Shown here piece after piece: positions 34,925-49,400 of a stretch of 64,000 bases of DNA; within the stretch, counting starts at the first letter, position 1; every line of letters starts with the position of its first letter. Where the stretch lies: positions 129,281,609 through 129,345,608 of the forward strand of contig CM075348.1 in the NCBI GenBank assembly GCA_037693485.1, written 5' to 3'. A program made the translations under genes and the position numbers. This DNA comes from Kitagawia praeruptora (lineage: Eukaryota > Streptophyta > Magnoliopsida > Apiales > Apiaceae). Below the pieces are notes generated by a model. It had not been told where the DNA came from and searched no databases. It was given only the letters and a program-made list of their open reading frames with translations.

Positions 34925-35952
34925 TTTGATTAGAGAATTAGATATTGATAGTCTAAGATTTCGGATACAAAAGTTAAAAATGAAAGAGCAAATCAGTGTA
35001 TATTGTGTCTTGGAGAATGAGAGAAGATGGAGCAGCAAATGGAGTAAATGTATTTCCTTCTACAGCTTGCATGCAAAGAGACTGTTGATCTTCTAAAAGC
35101 TTTTTTATGCCTTTAATTTCATGTAATAATGCTGTCTATATTATTAGATAACGTATGTAGATGTTTAACTTGCAAATCTAAATTAATGATCATGACTTGG
35201 ATTCTCTAACTTTTAAATCAATTAGATTGAGTGTATTGTGTCAAATTAAATGCCTTGTAATGTTAAAACATGTTATGACTTTTTTTTAAAAAAAAAATAT
35301 TTTTTTACATATTCCATTTTTTATTTCTCCATCTATTCGTCGATATTTATGTTTATAAATATTGTTTTAGTTGTAAACATAAATGTTTTAATAAATTTAT
35401 ATTATTATATATATTTTTTGCTTGACAATAAATTCGTCGATATTTATAAAATTACACCCACTGTACCCAAAATTGTTTACATTGTGGAAAAGCGGTGTGA
35501 CGCCTATGTTAAAACTCGTAAAAGTAAATTTTCATAATTTATTTATTAATTTTTTCCATATGAATAAAATAATAATGTTTAAAATTATATTTAAAAAATA
35601 CAATTTACTTTACATTCATTTTAATGAAATACAATTTTTAATAAATTTTTAATACTATTCCACTAAATTGGTTAAGTTGACTTTTTTTTAAAATAAAACA
35701 AATTAAACCACTCTATAACAACCACCTAGAAACTTTAATACGTAAATAATTATTTGTGTGGATAGAGGCAAAAGTGTTGTAATAACCCAAAAAGAGTAAA
35801 TACTATGATAAACCATAAACCATAAAACACAAGAAACCCAATTATAACAGTACATGCAGAGGTTGAGTTGCTGCTAAATTCTTCTCAAGCATTAGGAATC
35901 AAAAGACGAAGCTAAAAGTTTTGGAGAATCTGCATAATTGAAGAGTCGAAGG

Positions 35953-38900
35953 ATGGAGGTATGTATTTATCTTCTTACTGATCTATCAATGTCATACATG
36001 TTGCCGATTTTTTGTATCTTTTTTCATTGATTACATATACCTGATTATTGTCTTTGATTATAGATTATGTATATTATTAGAAAAAAATCATGTCCAGTAT
36101 GTTACAGATGTATGCAATTGGGGTTTGGGATTGGGGTTTGCATGTAGTTTATGTAATATATATAAATCCTAATTTATAATAGTATATATTCCATATTTGA
36201 TAATCTGGGTTTATTTTAATCGGTTTAGACAATTGATAACCTACATAATATGTATAGGATTGTTTATACTTAGTTTGGAGCTTATTCCTTGTTATCTAGC
36301 TGTCAACATCATTTTTTCATGCAGGTATTTGACAAATTAACCTGGGAAAGAAAGTGGAAGACTGTTTCCAGTAATGGTATGTATGTTTACTACGCTATGA
36401 CTGTATGATTTTTCATTTATTTACATTTGGAAGGTTTATAAATCATTTACTATGTATCAGGGGAAAAAACTATTCTGTCAAGCTTTATGTTGTCAAATAA
36501 TCATTTGGGATCTTTGGGAAGTTTTGTAAGTGTAGTTTATATGTATACCTTGTTTTCTTTTTAAAACTATAGCGAATGTTGGACTTGATTCTTGTTTATG
36601 TATTTGTTTCTTTGCAGTCTGTCCCAACAAAATTTCACAAAGAAATTGGACATAATCTTAATTCTGCTATATTTATAAGATGCCAAAAATGTGTTTGGCA
36701 AGCAAAGTATAATGCAGATTCAATGGAAATCATTGGATTACCGAATTTTATGATTTTTTATGAGGTCGAATTGTTCAATCTTCTACAATTTGAATATTAT
36801 GGCAATGATATCTTCAACGTCACAATATTCAAGGAATCAGGAATTGAATGTAATTACCCTATTATTCATCCTGTCAAGTATTTGCAAAGTGAAGAAGCAA
36901 AAAAATGGAGAAAGGGTCAATTGAAACCTGAAGTTGGTTCCATGGAATATGAAAAAAATGCTGCTCTGTTTTGTTTTAATGCTTTAAAGAATGTTTCTAA
37001 CTACTATGAGATTGATATTATTAGCAATTCTTTTGATGATGATTGCTCGCATAAAGTGGTGAGTGATTGTTTTTATTAAGAGTGGTAATATATGTTTAAC
37101 TACATTAGATTAATTTTGGCTCTTTCTAATTGGAAATTTGTAATATAGATAATGAATAAGGACTTGTGGAAACTATATGAGAATTGGGAAACAGGTTCAA
37201 AAGTTATCCTAACACTTTGTAAGAAATCTTGGGAAATTGAGATTGCATGGTTGGGAGGAAAATGTGCTTTTGGAAAAGGATGGACAGATTTTTTCAATGC
37301 AACAGAGCTAGAAGTGGGTGATAAGTTAGTCCTCTATGAATCTGCGGATACAAATAACAGAATTCTGAATGTATGCATCTTTAAAGGTCATGAGTATATT
37401 GAAGGAGAAGGTGGCAATATTTCTTCTTAAAATTTAGTTACAAACATCTTTCATACACTTTTATTGTTATGTAAATCAATTCTCAATGTTTAATTTTTTT
37501 GTAGTATTGAATGCCAGTAAGAGATCTTTCTTCAAAATTGTGACAACAGAGGTGTTAGAAGGAGGAATGATGGTACTTTTCTGATTTTTAGTTGTGTCTC
37601 TATCTCTCAATTCCTGTTTTCTGTTTCTTCTTTCTTAACATTCAAAATTTGTTATTGCAACATGTAATGAATGGTGACAGTTGGTTCCAAAAATTGTGAA
37701 AGATAAGTACAGTGAGGAACTCGAAAGTTTGGAAAAACTTGAAGTTGCAGGAGAAAGATGCTTCATTTCTTATGACTCAAATGATGGACAAATGACTAAT
37801 ATTCGAGAGATGATGGATTTTTTCAAAATGAAAGAGAATGATATTATTATTTTCAAATTTTGTGGGAGGAATATGATATCTGCAAAATTGTATGAGCACG
37901 ATGGAATGGAGTTTGATTACTACAATCGAACACTGAGGTTTCCAAAAAATCCTAGTACTCAGTGCTTTTGGAATTTAGAGAACTACTTGGAATCAGGTTT
38001 TTAAATTTAGATATGTATATTGTCTAATTAGATAATCAATTAGCTGAATAGAATCAATTATGACTTTTGCTTTATTATTGTAATTCAGATCAGCAACTTG
38101 GGAAGAACAAAGGAGAGAATGGAAAAGAGGAGGACGTAATTAAAAATACAATCTCTTGCTAAGAATAGTAGTAAATTTGCAAAATATGTAATTTACTAAT
38201 TACATTTCTGTTTGCTATGTTTAGATGGTTGTTGATAACTCAAGTTACTTGCGTTTTATCATTGTCCTTACTACTCAACAATGTTCGAGTGATGTTCTGG
38301 TAAACACTTAGTCTCGACATTGTAAATTTGTTTGACTGTTATATTTGTTCATTTTGAATTTAAAATATTCAATATTTGTACAGATTTTACCAACAAAATT
38401 TGTTTCTGAATTAGTAGAGGAAATACCTCTTCAAGTTCGATTACAGCTACCAAGTGGTCGCAGGATTTCTGTCCAATACCGAAAGGATATTCAAGCTTTG
38501 GCCAATTTTGCTGATTTAATCAATGAGTGTAAAAGAGGGCCTGGATCAATCCTGGTATTTTCTTATCAGGGTGCTGGAATGTTCTTGGTATACATATTAG
38601 ATGAATTCGGATCAGAAATTGAGTACATGCTACCAAATAATTATGATTCGGATACATTTTGTCATCAAGGTATATCATTTCTTAACAATAATATCTTACA
38701 AATTATTAAGCTTTTCTAATATATCACATTGATTAAATCCAATATATCTTGACTAATTTGTTATTAACAGATACAATTAATGGGATTGGGTGGAAGTTTA
38801 TCACAATTGCTGATGAGTGTACAGTTCTTGATGGAGAAGTTGTGAGTTACACTAACTTTTCTTTCTATGTCTATGTTAGTACATATGTTAGATAATTCTA

Positions 38901-39850
38901 CATCTATAGTTAGACGACTATAAAATTATAAATGTCTGTTTATTTAGGATATACCAGATCCATTTTTCAAACGTTTTGGTAAAGTGATTCCTCCAGCTAT
39001 TCTTTGTGCTCTGCCATATGGGAAATTATTCGAATGCCGATATTCACAAAGTTCAAGTCTGTTATATGGTCTTACGGATATGGTCAGATACACTAAACTT
39101 GATATAGATGATGTCTTAATGTGTACATATTGGGGAAGTGGACAATTTGATATCGTCTTGTTCGATAAGTCAAGGGTTGAAATGTCAATTCAGCAACTTG
39201 GAGAAAATGCTGGTAAAACTTCAACATTTTGTTTATTTACATGCATTCAGTTTAGATGCCAACTTTACCTTTTTATGTTGTTTATAAATTGAGATTCTTG
39301 TATTTTATAAAGTTTATAAATGGATACTAATAATAATGTTAATGTAGAAGCCAACAATGAAGACATAGATGAAACCGAAGCCAATAATGCAAATGCTGAT
39401 AATGAAGTTGAAGAACCAGAACAAAATATAGATTTTGTTCCTCAAGAGTTTACAGCAGTGATGAATAAATCCAATGTCAACAGTACCTCCCATGGAGTGG
39501 TAAAATTTGAACACATCCTCATTACATTATCACGTTACTATAATCTGGCTAATAAGAACAATATTTATTACTGTAACATTTAAACTATATTACAATCTGT
39601 TTACTTTCAGTACATTCCGAAGACTATAACTCCTCATGACCGTCAATGGATTGGAAACGAACAGGTTATGCTTATAACAGAAATTGGAGAATGGGCAGTT
39701 GGATTAGTGCTTTCAAAAGGATTGCCGAGAATTTCTGCGGGTTGGAATAAATTTGCGAAGGACAATAAACTAAAGCGTAACCAAGTTTTGACATTTAATT
39801 TGTTGGAAGATGAACATGATGGAGCTGTTTTCCTAGTTGATTTGCATTAG
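35953..39850 (+). CDS. Six-fold B3-domain protein, 14 exons
   Basis: Exons as read: 35953-35958, 36325-36376, 36461-36525, 36618-37058, 37149-37410, 37505-37572, 37681-37996, 38089-38135, 38225-38299, 38384-38669, 38771-38841, 38948-39212, 39348-39499, 39611-39850. All introns are GT...AG, phases agree, and the joined frame is 781 codons without a stop. B3-like units at about 12-125 (VPTKFHKEIGHNLNSAIFIR), 170-285 (KCAFGKGWTDFFNATELEVG, the clearest), 283-385 (FFKIVTTEVLEGGMMLVPK), 425-535 (ILPTKFVSELVEEIPLQVRL), 545-655 (DPFFKRFGKVIPPAILCALP) and 690-781 (GLPRISAGWNKFAKDNKLKR). B3 domains bind DNA in plant nuclei; the order resembles REM-type multi-B3 proteins. It lies inside the large Helitron, opposite in strand to Rep/helicase, converging on the RPA-like gene at 40695. 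Units 4 and 5 are weaker. Captured host gene or element-encoded DNA binder: undecided. Confidence 0.82.
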
Positions 39851-40694
39851 TCCTTTCTCTATATCTGTTAAAAATTATGCCAGCAACTTTTTTATTAATC
39901 TAATTATGTAATGAAATGGTGGATATTTTGTGACAACCTTTTATAAAACTATTATTGCTTACTGGAAACACTTCATCTTTTCTCGGAGATGCAACTATTT
40001 TCCATTATGTTGGTTGGTTTTCATTCTTCATATTGTGCAAAGAGCAAAACATGCAAATTAGTTTTTGTGTTTACTGAATTACTAATGTAAGCATAAGAGT
40101 ACTATCTCCTAAATTATATTTAGTCAATTTTTGTTTGAACCAGATTTATGTTTTCTTTTAACAATACCATAACTTTTCTTGTAGCTTCTGCTATGACCTA
40201 ATTTAAACAATCATAATATAAAAGCCATGACAAATTATTTCATTTTTTCCAAAAGGGACATTGGAAGATAACAGTTGCATACCAAAAATTGGTATAAAAT
40301 GACAAAAACACAATTTATGCTCTTGTGATTAGTCTATATCATCATTTTTTCCTGCAAGGCCAACCTTTTAAATTATAGCATTGCAACTAAAATTTACATC
40401 CAAAAAAACAAAACTTGATATTGTAAATCTTACAACAAATTAAGTCAAATTTATATAGAAATAACAAAATAACAAAATCAGATTATTCAAATATCCAAAT
40501 AACAAAATCAGATTATTGATATTGTTCAAAGAAAATTCTTCAATACATTGTCATAATCGCAAAACTTGTTACAAAAATAACCAATATAGTCGGAATGACA
40601 GAAATGCTACAAATGCTTTATTTCAGTAATAGTAAATGGGTGCAAAACAAAAGTCACAATTTGCGTATGTTGCTCTTTGCACTTCATCTCAAGC

Positions 40695-41924
40695 AAGATG
40701 TCCTTGAGGTTGAAATCCTTCGCGTTGAATCCTAAAAATGATACAAATAATTATTGTTTATCTATGCTTCAAACTAAAAGAATATATATATCTGAAAAAT
40801 AAGATAAAGGAAGATCTTAGTAATATAAGTGTTACCTTTGCCTAAAGAAAAGGAAATGCTCAGTATGCTCATTAATGTAGATCTTTGTGGAAGGAATAGT
40901 AGCGACCTCAATCTCACCTTAATTATCATTAAAAATATATATGTCATGCTATAATATTAAATCGCGTGCAAAAAGGAAAAAAAAAATATTATGTGATGTT
41001 AAAAGTATTTAAATATCAACTTACCTTCAAACTTACAAAGTCTAGTACTGGCAAGAATGACAATAACAGGAGAATGCAGTCCATGTTGAAACAATTTATC
41101 AATAAATGCGATATGTTCATCCCAAACATTAACTTTTGCCGAAGACCTGTAAACAGTAGAGATTAATTTTTTTTTTTTCTGTTTATTTTTGTTAATTAAA
41201 TTTATGATAGAAATTATTCACTCTTTTATCACCTTCCATCCGTAATTGTAAAATGTACTAATAACTTGGCACCATATATAGTTTGGACCATTCTTGGATG
41301 CTGAAGATCTTGTACAACCCCAATAACATCTACATTAAATAGTAAATTATAAAGATATATAATGTGTATCAAGAAAAATTCCCACTTTATCATGAATGCA
41401 TCTAATTAGCAAGATATACCTATAGAGTACAGAGGACTTCGATATTCTTCATACGTGCTAAAAATATGACGCAAATCTCTCAATTCAGAAAAATTAAACT
41501 TTTACATGGGAATTATAAAGTTGTCCGTGATGACAGGTTGCACAATGGTACAATTAGTAAACATGATAGACATGTCTGAATGAACTGGCCTTAACCTTCC
41601 GGTAGCAACTTTGACAATAAAGTGAGAAACAACATACACATTTCCTTCAACGATATTATTTCCAAGAATATTCCATATATCGGCTTTAACGAAAGCATGA
41701 ATTTGATGGTTCTGTGAATGGAAAATCATAAGTAGACTGGGATGATAAATAAGAAATCATGATATAAAATTATGCTTACTTCTTCATCTAAAAGAATAAG
41801 GTTGGATCCTTGAAAAAAAATCCTCATTATTGGCAAATGATAGCCACTGCCTGCTGACACGAACTCTAATTCTCCATGTTGTCTTTGTTCGATCAAGCAA
41901 AGCAATTCTGTCATACATAGCCAT
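40695..41924 (-). pseudogene. Short RPA70-like gene, frameshifted
   Basis: First exon starts MAMYDRIALLDRTKTTWRIR, parallel to the other RPA-like gene. Its frame is lost at a run of eight A (plus strand 41813-41820); the alternative frame resumes the expected FQGSNLILLDEE before the splice donor. Later exons give an OB-fold region (NHQIHAFVKADIWNILGNNI, VYVVSHFIVKV) and a second OB-fold (DVIGVVQDLQHPRMV, PVIVILASTRLCKFEG), then TIPSTKIYIN and a stop near 40695. No zinc-finger domain C follows, so it is shorter than RPA70. RPA70 binds single-stranded DNA; this copy is probably inactive unless the A run is bypassed by splicing or slippage. Confidence 0.65.
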
Positions 41925-43288
41925 TCCTGTAAAACCAACTATAAACGCATAAAAACGGAATTGCTATCAAGTAACTGATGACCTAATATGGAGCAACTGA
42001 TGACCTGAATGAAACATATATATGAGTCCTTTGAGATATATATGTGATCACTAATTTAGATTTATATGTGATCACTAATTTAGCTAATGATATGGACAAA
42101 AATATAGGAATATATGAAACAGAACAAATCATGATTATAATTGTGATACACTTATCAAAAATAAAAAGATATGGAGATATTTACCTTAAAGGTAATTAAA
42201 AAAATTTATATCGAACATAATATCAAAGATCAATGATATACTAAAAGATTTTCACGTGTGCACTAAAACAAATTTTGACATATCTTGAATAATTATCTGA
42301 AGTAATTTTATATAATTTATTATAATAACGAATTGAATTATTCTTTTATAACATGTTGACGTCTTTACAAATTATATATTTACTATATTGACGTATTGAA
42401 TTTTTTATTTATTAACAATGATTAGATTTTATTACTATCTCCTTCTATATGTATCTAAATATTTTACTACTCTGTTTTAATATTTTAGTAGTTCTCAAAT
42501 TATTAGTTACAAAAATACATGATTTAATTAGCCATCGTCATATTATTATTGAGTTTTTGTGCTATAAATAGAAAAAACTTTATATCATATAATACGTAAA
42601 AAAAATAAAAAATAAAAAATAAGTTACAGGTACATACAAAGTTTTTTAAATATTTTCAGTTACATATATTTTTATATTAATTTTTTTTTTTCATATTCAT
42701 ATGTAAAAAATTTACTTGTTGATATCACATATATTTTGAGATGGTAAAAAATTTGCATTACAGATTTTAAAATATTTCAGCTCATACTGATATGTTGCAA
42801 ATATAATTTTAATTTACAATTTCTTGAAAGCACATTCAAAATAATTCGACATTATCATGGATCATGTTATATACCAAACCTTTGACAAAAATTTAATTTA
42901 TCACGTTCTCAAACATTTTATCATTATACTTGGTTCAATTAATATAATTAAATGATTTTTGGGTGAAAATATAAATTAGAGTTTATTGGCATACAATATG
43001 AAGTTAACTTAAGGAAATTTGATGCTAGATTATAAACTAAAGATTTTTATAGCATAAATGTTTTACGAAGCAAATTTAAAAATTGAAGCACATATTCGCA
43101 AAACCATGACATATTTAAAATCATAATTTGGAGAACAAACAATGTCTCAAATCCATAACATATCCAAAACATTAGAAAGAAAACAGTCCACCAAAACTTA
43201 TTCCTGAAAAGTAATATAATAGCAAACTTTAAAAAGGCGAATCTTAAACAATGCTTTACGACCAATCTTCACAGACATGTATCCATAA

Positions 43289-45644
43289 TCAAGGTTCCTA
43301 AAAAGAGAATGGTAAATAAATGTTTATTAAATTTCTCATCTGATTATGTAATGTGTTAGTCTAAAATGAAATAAGCAGTATCTTATGTAGCTGTACCTTT
43401 TTAATTTTTTTGGTGACTGATTTGGCGGAGCCTGGAGTCTTTTGAAACTCATCACCTTCAAAATTCTGCAACAATGATGCTAAGTTAAGCAACTGATACA
43501 TGATTTTTAATTCCTAAACTCGGTAATGCATATGTAACATACTAATAAACTTACATCAACGGTTAAATTAATAGTGGGAATGTCAGAAACACTTGATGAT
43601 TCAGTCAAAGCTGGCTTAGTCATTGCAAAATCATAAAGATCATCAACCTCAAACAGAGTACTATCCTCAGTAACATTTTCTTGTTCAAACTGATCTGAAC
43701 TGAAATTTCTTTCCCAACCAGTCAACCAGACTTTTAATAAGGTTAGGAAGACCATCCTCCGGAACCTGTCAAATCATAATAATCATCATGTAACATACTT
43801 GTACTAACCTTTAGTTAAAATGAAAAAGTGTATACATACATTCTTCAAATCTTCAACCATTTTTGCAGCGCTTGTACCAAGAATTCTTCTAGCAGCTCGA
43901 TCCATTAGAACAACATTACATGCATATGTAGAATCCTGAGCAAGCACCATGATACGGAATCTGATTCACAAAACAGGTGTTGTCAAACATGCATAATTGC
44001 CAAAACTGAAACCTAATTTGATCTTAAAAACACAATTAAAAAAATGGTACCTTTTAGGAGCAACTGAAATGATTCGAGGACAGTTAGAACATTTAAATCT
44101 TGTGTCAATACCTTCAACTTCAGAACGACATTTGTTACAACTGAAAAACCACCAGCTAGAATCTTCCTCCACTTTAAGAATAGTAAAAGTGCAGTATATC
44201 TTTTTCTACATCACAAATATACTAAACAAAATTAATAACTAAAAAAATAGCACAATACCAATAAAAAGAGAAAATTGATAAGATCCAACCTTGAGATGAT
44301 CATATGTCAATTTCTCATTCAACTCCTTCAGTGAAAATTTCTCAAAGAAGGTTGAGGACAGCTCATAATTTGAGGATTGGATGGATTTCTCAGCCTTTAC
44401 TACATACTTCTATTCTTTAAGCCTTTAGATAGATTGTAACTACGTAAGAATACATGAACCAAGATATAAAGTAATGAAATTTTTTTATTACACTATACTA
44501 CCTCATCCTCATGTCTGTAACAGTTTCATCATCCAGATTTAGATAAATTTTTGAGGAAGGCAATGTACCAATCTGCACAGAATCTGTATATAGGAAATGT
44601 TAAAAGTTTAAGAATGACAATAATATCTTATTAAAGAAGTTTGGTGGAATCGAAATGTACTTACTCATGAATGTTTGCAATTTGGTACTTGTACAAATTG
44701 CTATAATTGGTTTCTCATGTTGTCTCCCATACATTTCCTCTACACTTACCGCAAGATCTCCCCATACAGTAACTTTGTGCTGATTACTAAAATAAATTTT
44801 AAAAAAATACTACAATCAGTTAAACATGAGTGTTGTTTACAGGAATATATGTTGTACTACATGATCCAGATACTACAAAATATAACCTCTTTAAGCATAT
44901 TACAAACCTTGAATCATAGATTCTAAACCTCACAATGTCTTTTTCCCCAAATTTTATGTCAATCTTTCTGGAATATTCATAATCCTCAAGAACTCCAATG
45001 ACATCTGGTTTTTAGAAGATGAAAACATAAGATTGTTTGTTTGAATGATAAATAAACGGAATGACTTAAAAATTTGTACAATATATTAAGTTGGAGAAGT
45101 AATGTACCAATAGCAAATTCTGGATTTTCACGTGGCTGATATTTATTGGCCTCGGCTTGTAGATCTCCCAAATCCAAGAATTCAAATTTATATAGAGGAA
45201 TCATGCCATCATCTGCAACCTCCTTCACAGTAGTATCTTTAGTAAACCTAATACAAATCTTTGTTTGAACCGGCTTTAAAGTCCCAACAGCATCTTTCAC
45301 TGAAAATTGTTCAATAACATATACACCTCCTTCCACTACGGTAGTTGTCAATGCATTCCAAATGTTGTGATAGGCAAATGCATGAACATGATTATTCTAC
45401 AAAAAGATTGTTACGAAATGTTAAAAAACCAATCAAATACAGGAAAATTAAAGTTTTAAATTTAAAAACAAAGAGGGATTAGTCATAAGTTTACATCATC
45501 ATCCAACAGAATAAGATTGAATCCTTTCAATGATCCAGTTTCTGCAGTAACGCTCGCCCACATCCTAGTAACTCTAACTTTAATTTTCCAGTTTGTTATA
45601 GACTGGTCTAGGTTCTCAAGACGATCAAACACAGCAAACTCCAT
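43289..45644 (-). CDS. RPA70-like single-strand DNA-binding protein
   Basis: Multi-exon; first exon 45495-45644 (MEFAVFDRLENLDQSITNWK), second about 45109-45396 (an OB-fold, DBD-A type, with HVHAFAYHNIWNAL and VYVIEQFSVKDAVG). Next come DBD-B exons (DVIGVLEDYEYSRKIDIKFG, then VTVWGDLAVSV and PIIAICTSTKLQTF), then DBD-C with a zinc-binding motif C-x2-C-x12-C-x2-C (FFSCNKCRSEVEGI ... FKCSNC, near 44100). The C-terminus is acidic and then basic (SAKSVTKKIKKEP). I read no stop inside the exons, but not every junction was checked to the base. RPA70 proteins coat single-stranded DNA in replication and repair. RPA genes in plant Helitrons are established knowledge; a role with rolling-circle intermediates is an inference. 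Confidence 0.8.
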
Positions 45645-46406
45645 TGAAAATAAGCCTAAAAAAACGATTCAAGAACACCAGCACTATCGTTAAAACATTT
45701 ATATTATGACAAAACAAAGTATACTGAACATGGTAAATTTATAGAATGAGAAGTTGAGGCTTTCTTACTCTCGATGTAATGTTGAAGACAGTGAAATGTA
45801 GTGGACTTTGTATTGTAAACAACTGTGATAATCTATATTTTTATAATTGAGCACCACATGTATACACCGACATAAAAAAATGATGATAATGTTGATTTGA
45901 TCTTGATATTGATTCTAACTACTAATTGATTTGGATTGATTCTATGAGAATTTTGATAATTATGGACTTATTATGATGGTGATCCTATGAGAGTTTTGAT
46001 AATGATGTACTTAATTTGTTATGATTCTGTAAATCATAACCATATTTAGTTATTGTTAGTTATCTATGTAATCTTGGTTAACAAATTTGAATTCCAAATT
46101 TATTTCAGTAAGTCAGTTATTAAAATTAATTTTAACGTCAAAATATGTGTAGTTATAATTCAAATCTAAATTAACATTTTTAATTTTTTATTAAAAAAAC
46201 TAATCTAACATACAGCTAAAGCATAAATGAACGGTACCAATTTAAAGCTGATTTGAAGTTAAGAAAAAACAATCACATATTTGAAAATTACTAATAAAGA
46301 TAATAGATCTTTGATAATTTCTACTATGATTACTAATAAAGATAATTGATCTTTGAGTCATACAATAAAGATAATTGATCTTTGAGTCATACAACTAAAC
46401 AATGCA
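45645..46406. other. Intergenic DNA inside the Helitron
   Basis: Between the RPA-like gene's start and the 3' end of Rep/helicase. It would hold the RPA promoter. Two short direct repeats (ataaagataattgatctttg around 46337-46390) are the only pattern seen. Confidence 0.5.
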
Positions 46407-49400
46407 TCAATCATCTACACTTGGAAGATTGTAAAAAACTTCCTCAAATACAACATTTGACGTAATATTTGTGGTAGTACCAGTATCACTGTCAATCAGA
46501 ATGTGAAGACCTTCGGGCCTTGTAACTCGCGAGATGGCAACATATATGTGACCATGAGAAAATGCAGCTCTAGGTAGATATAAACCTACCGTATCAAGAC
46601 TCTGACCTTGGCTCTTGTTAATCATCATTGCATAACAAATTTGAATTGGAAATTGAATTCTTTTTAATTCAAATGGCCAGATAGTATCAGTTGGCACCAT
46701 CTCGATTCTTGGAATCAGATGTTTAGTTCCGACATGTGAGCCGCAAAGAATTTCACATTCAATACTATTTTTCTTACATGCAGTAACAATCATCCTCGTC
46801 CCATTGCATAATCCCATTATTTGGTTCAAGTTCCTCATAAGCATAACGATGACTCCAACTTTGACCTTTAACTCATGCTTGGGAATGCATGGCATATTTA
46901 TTGAGTTGAGATATTCTAATGGAAATGCAGTACTGAAATCATTATCTTCATCACCATCATCATCAATAGAATCCTGACTAAGAAATGTGTGCATCGTTCT
47001 AGGGATCTTGTCAAGTATTTGGTTGTTAATGTCATCCACCACAATATTTGTTGGTGTCAGTATAGCTCTTGATCTCAGGTAAGAATGTGAAGACATGTTG
47101 GAAAGAAAATCCGGATAAGTGATCTCAAAAAGAGTCCTGATAGGATCTTCAGATGAATGTACAACATACTGATATGGTATCTTTATCAACATGTCACCAA
47201 TGTCTGAAGAAGTACGAATGTACTCCTCCTTGCCATCTCCAACAGAAAGCTGCCACTTACTGAAATCAGCAATGATCTTATTCTGTGCTTCTGTATTACC
47301 TGAATGTAGCCGCATATTCTGTTTCAGTAAAAATACTTGACAAAAGTCCCATAACTTAGACCTATTCAGAGCAGCAGATACAATTTCAGCCCTTGTTGCC
47401 TTTGGAAGGACAGGCAAAATTTGTCTAAAATCTCCACCAAAAACAACTGTTATACCACCAAATGGCTTCTTTGATCTTTTTTTGTCAACAGCAGACATTA
47501 TATCCCTCAAAGATCGATCTACACATTCAAAAGCATGACGGTGTTGCATAGGAGCTTCATCCCATATAATAAGATTAGTTTGCTGAATTAGTTCTGCAAT
47601 ATCAGTTCCATGTCTAATCCCTGCAGTACAATATTGGTCAAGTTTCAAAGGAATATGAAAGCGTGAATGAGCAGTTCTTCCACCAGGCAACAAAACAGCT
47701 GCTATACCACATGAGGCAACAGGAAGTACAATTTTACCCTCTGATCGTAGGTGACAACATAATGTTTGCCACAAAAAAGTCTTGCCACAGCCTCCACTAC
47801 CGTAAACAAAAAATACACCACCTTTCTTTTCATTTATATTGTGTATAATACGATCATACACATTTTTTTGTTCAGCATTGAGGAGTCGATGGTTTTTCTC
47901 ATGTTGAGTTTTTTGCTCTTCTCTATCATATCCAGTTTCTTCAAGAATGAGACGGTTAACATTGTTTCTGAAATAAGATTCTCCAGGAAATGGCATGGTA
48001 GAATAGTCTTTCAAACTTTTTCCAATATCATTTAACAATTTTTCTATCTCTGAAACAAAAACAAAATTACAAACAGTTTGTTAAATTGCTACAAAACAGT
48101 GGTATAGTAGATAAGTAAACAATGATACATGAATTGTGTGTAATGAAGCTAACCTGCTAGAGCATAATTCTGTACATCGTGCTCTGAAAGACACAAATAT
48201 GGATCATTAAGCAAATGTCGTCTCAAAAGAATAATGTCATCAGACATGCATCGCCAATTAGCTTCCCAAAGTCTCAGGGGATCTGAAATTGGACTGTAAG
48301 CCAATATGTTCACAAACATTAAACGGATCTGAGGAGGCATGGATGTATGTGAATTTTCAACAATCGCCTCATGTCATTGGTTATCATTTTGGAGAAGACC
48401 AAGTGCGGAACATGTATCCTTAAAAGTTTGATGTACATGACCATTAACAGTTCTGAGATCCTCAAATGATGTAGCACCTTTTTTCCTACACAGAAGCATG
48501 CGTAAATATAACAATTCACCACTCGTTGAATGAACTTCTGAAAGTCGACCAATAACATCACCTCTTTTTCTTTGTTTCCATATACCAGGTCTTGCATGCC
48601 AAGTGAATTTGCTTGGAAAATCAGAGTAAGTCCAATTCCTTGCATCAGGCAAACTTTTATTTGCATCAAACCAAGCTTCTAGCTTGCTTTTTTTAGAATT
48701 TGCTTTCTCCACAACTTCATGCAATTTATCTCCACTTTTAAAGGAAACGTGTTTATCACCAGGTAAATGTATAGGCAAACGGTCAACTGAAGGCCACCGC
48801 GAATGAATGTCAAAACCAAATATCCTCCAAGCCGCTTCAGATGCACAAACATATCTACCATCTAAATAATGTTTGACCTCAATTATAGGACGCTTTTCAG
48901 GATTATTTGAAACTGTAGCAAAATTACCTGTACCATTTGTTTTCTTTTTGAGACACATTGTAGCAGTATCGTGTCCTTTTAAACAATATTTGAATAGGTA
49001 TTTTAGCGATCTTGAACTATTGCATATCTCCACATTTGTATGGCATTGAAAATGAACTAAAAGATCGCGGTTGTATGGGACAAAAAAACGATTATCCAGG
49101 TCAACTCCCTTTTTTTTAACATACACACCAGTCCTCCTTCTCTTGTAGATAGGAAAGCCACAATCATCGAAGAATGTATGGGAATTATACCTTTTAAAAT
49201 TGGGAAAAAAATTTGGGAATGTATTAAAAATAAAGACAAACATGCGGTATAATACAATTAAAACGGAACTTATTTATAAACTAACCTTTTAGGAAAATGT
49301 TTAATACATTTCCCTTTAACCATACACGGGGAATTGACACAATCAGTCCCGCATGGTCCATGAATCATGTAATTGTTAACAGCATGATATCCAACTGGAT

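Noticed and set aside
47663..48035. Plus-strand ORFs within the helicase region
   Set aside because: Antisense shadows of the RepHel helicase exon.
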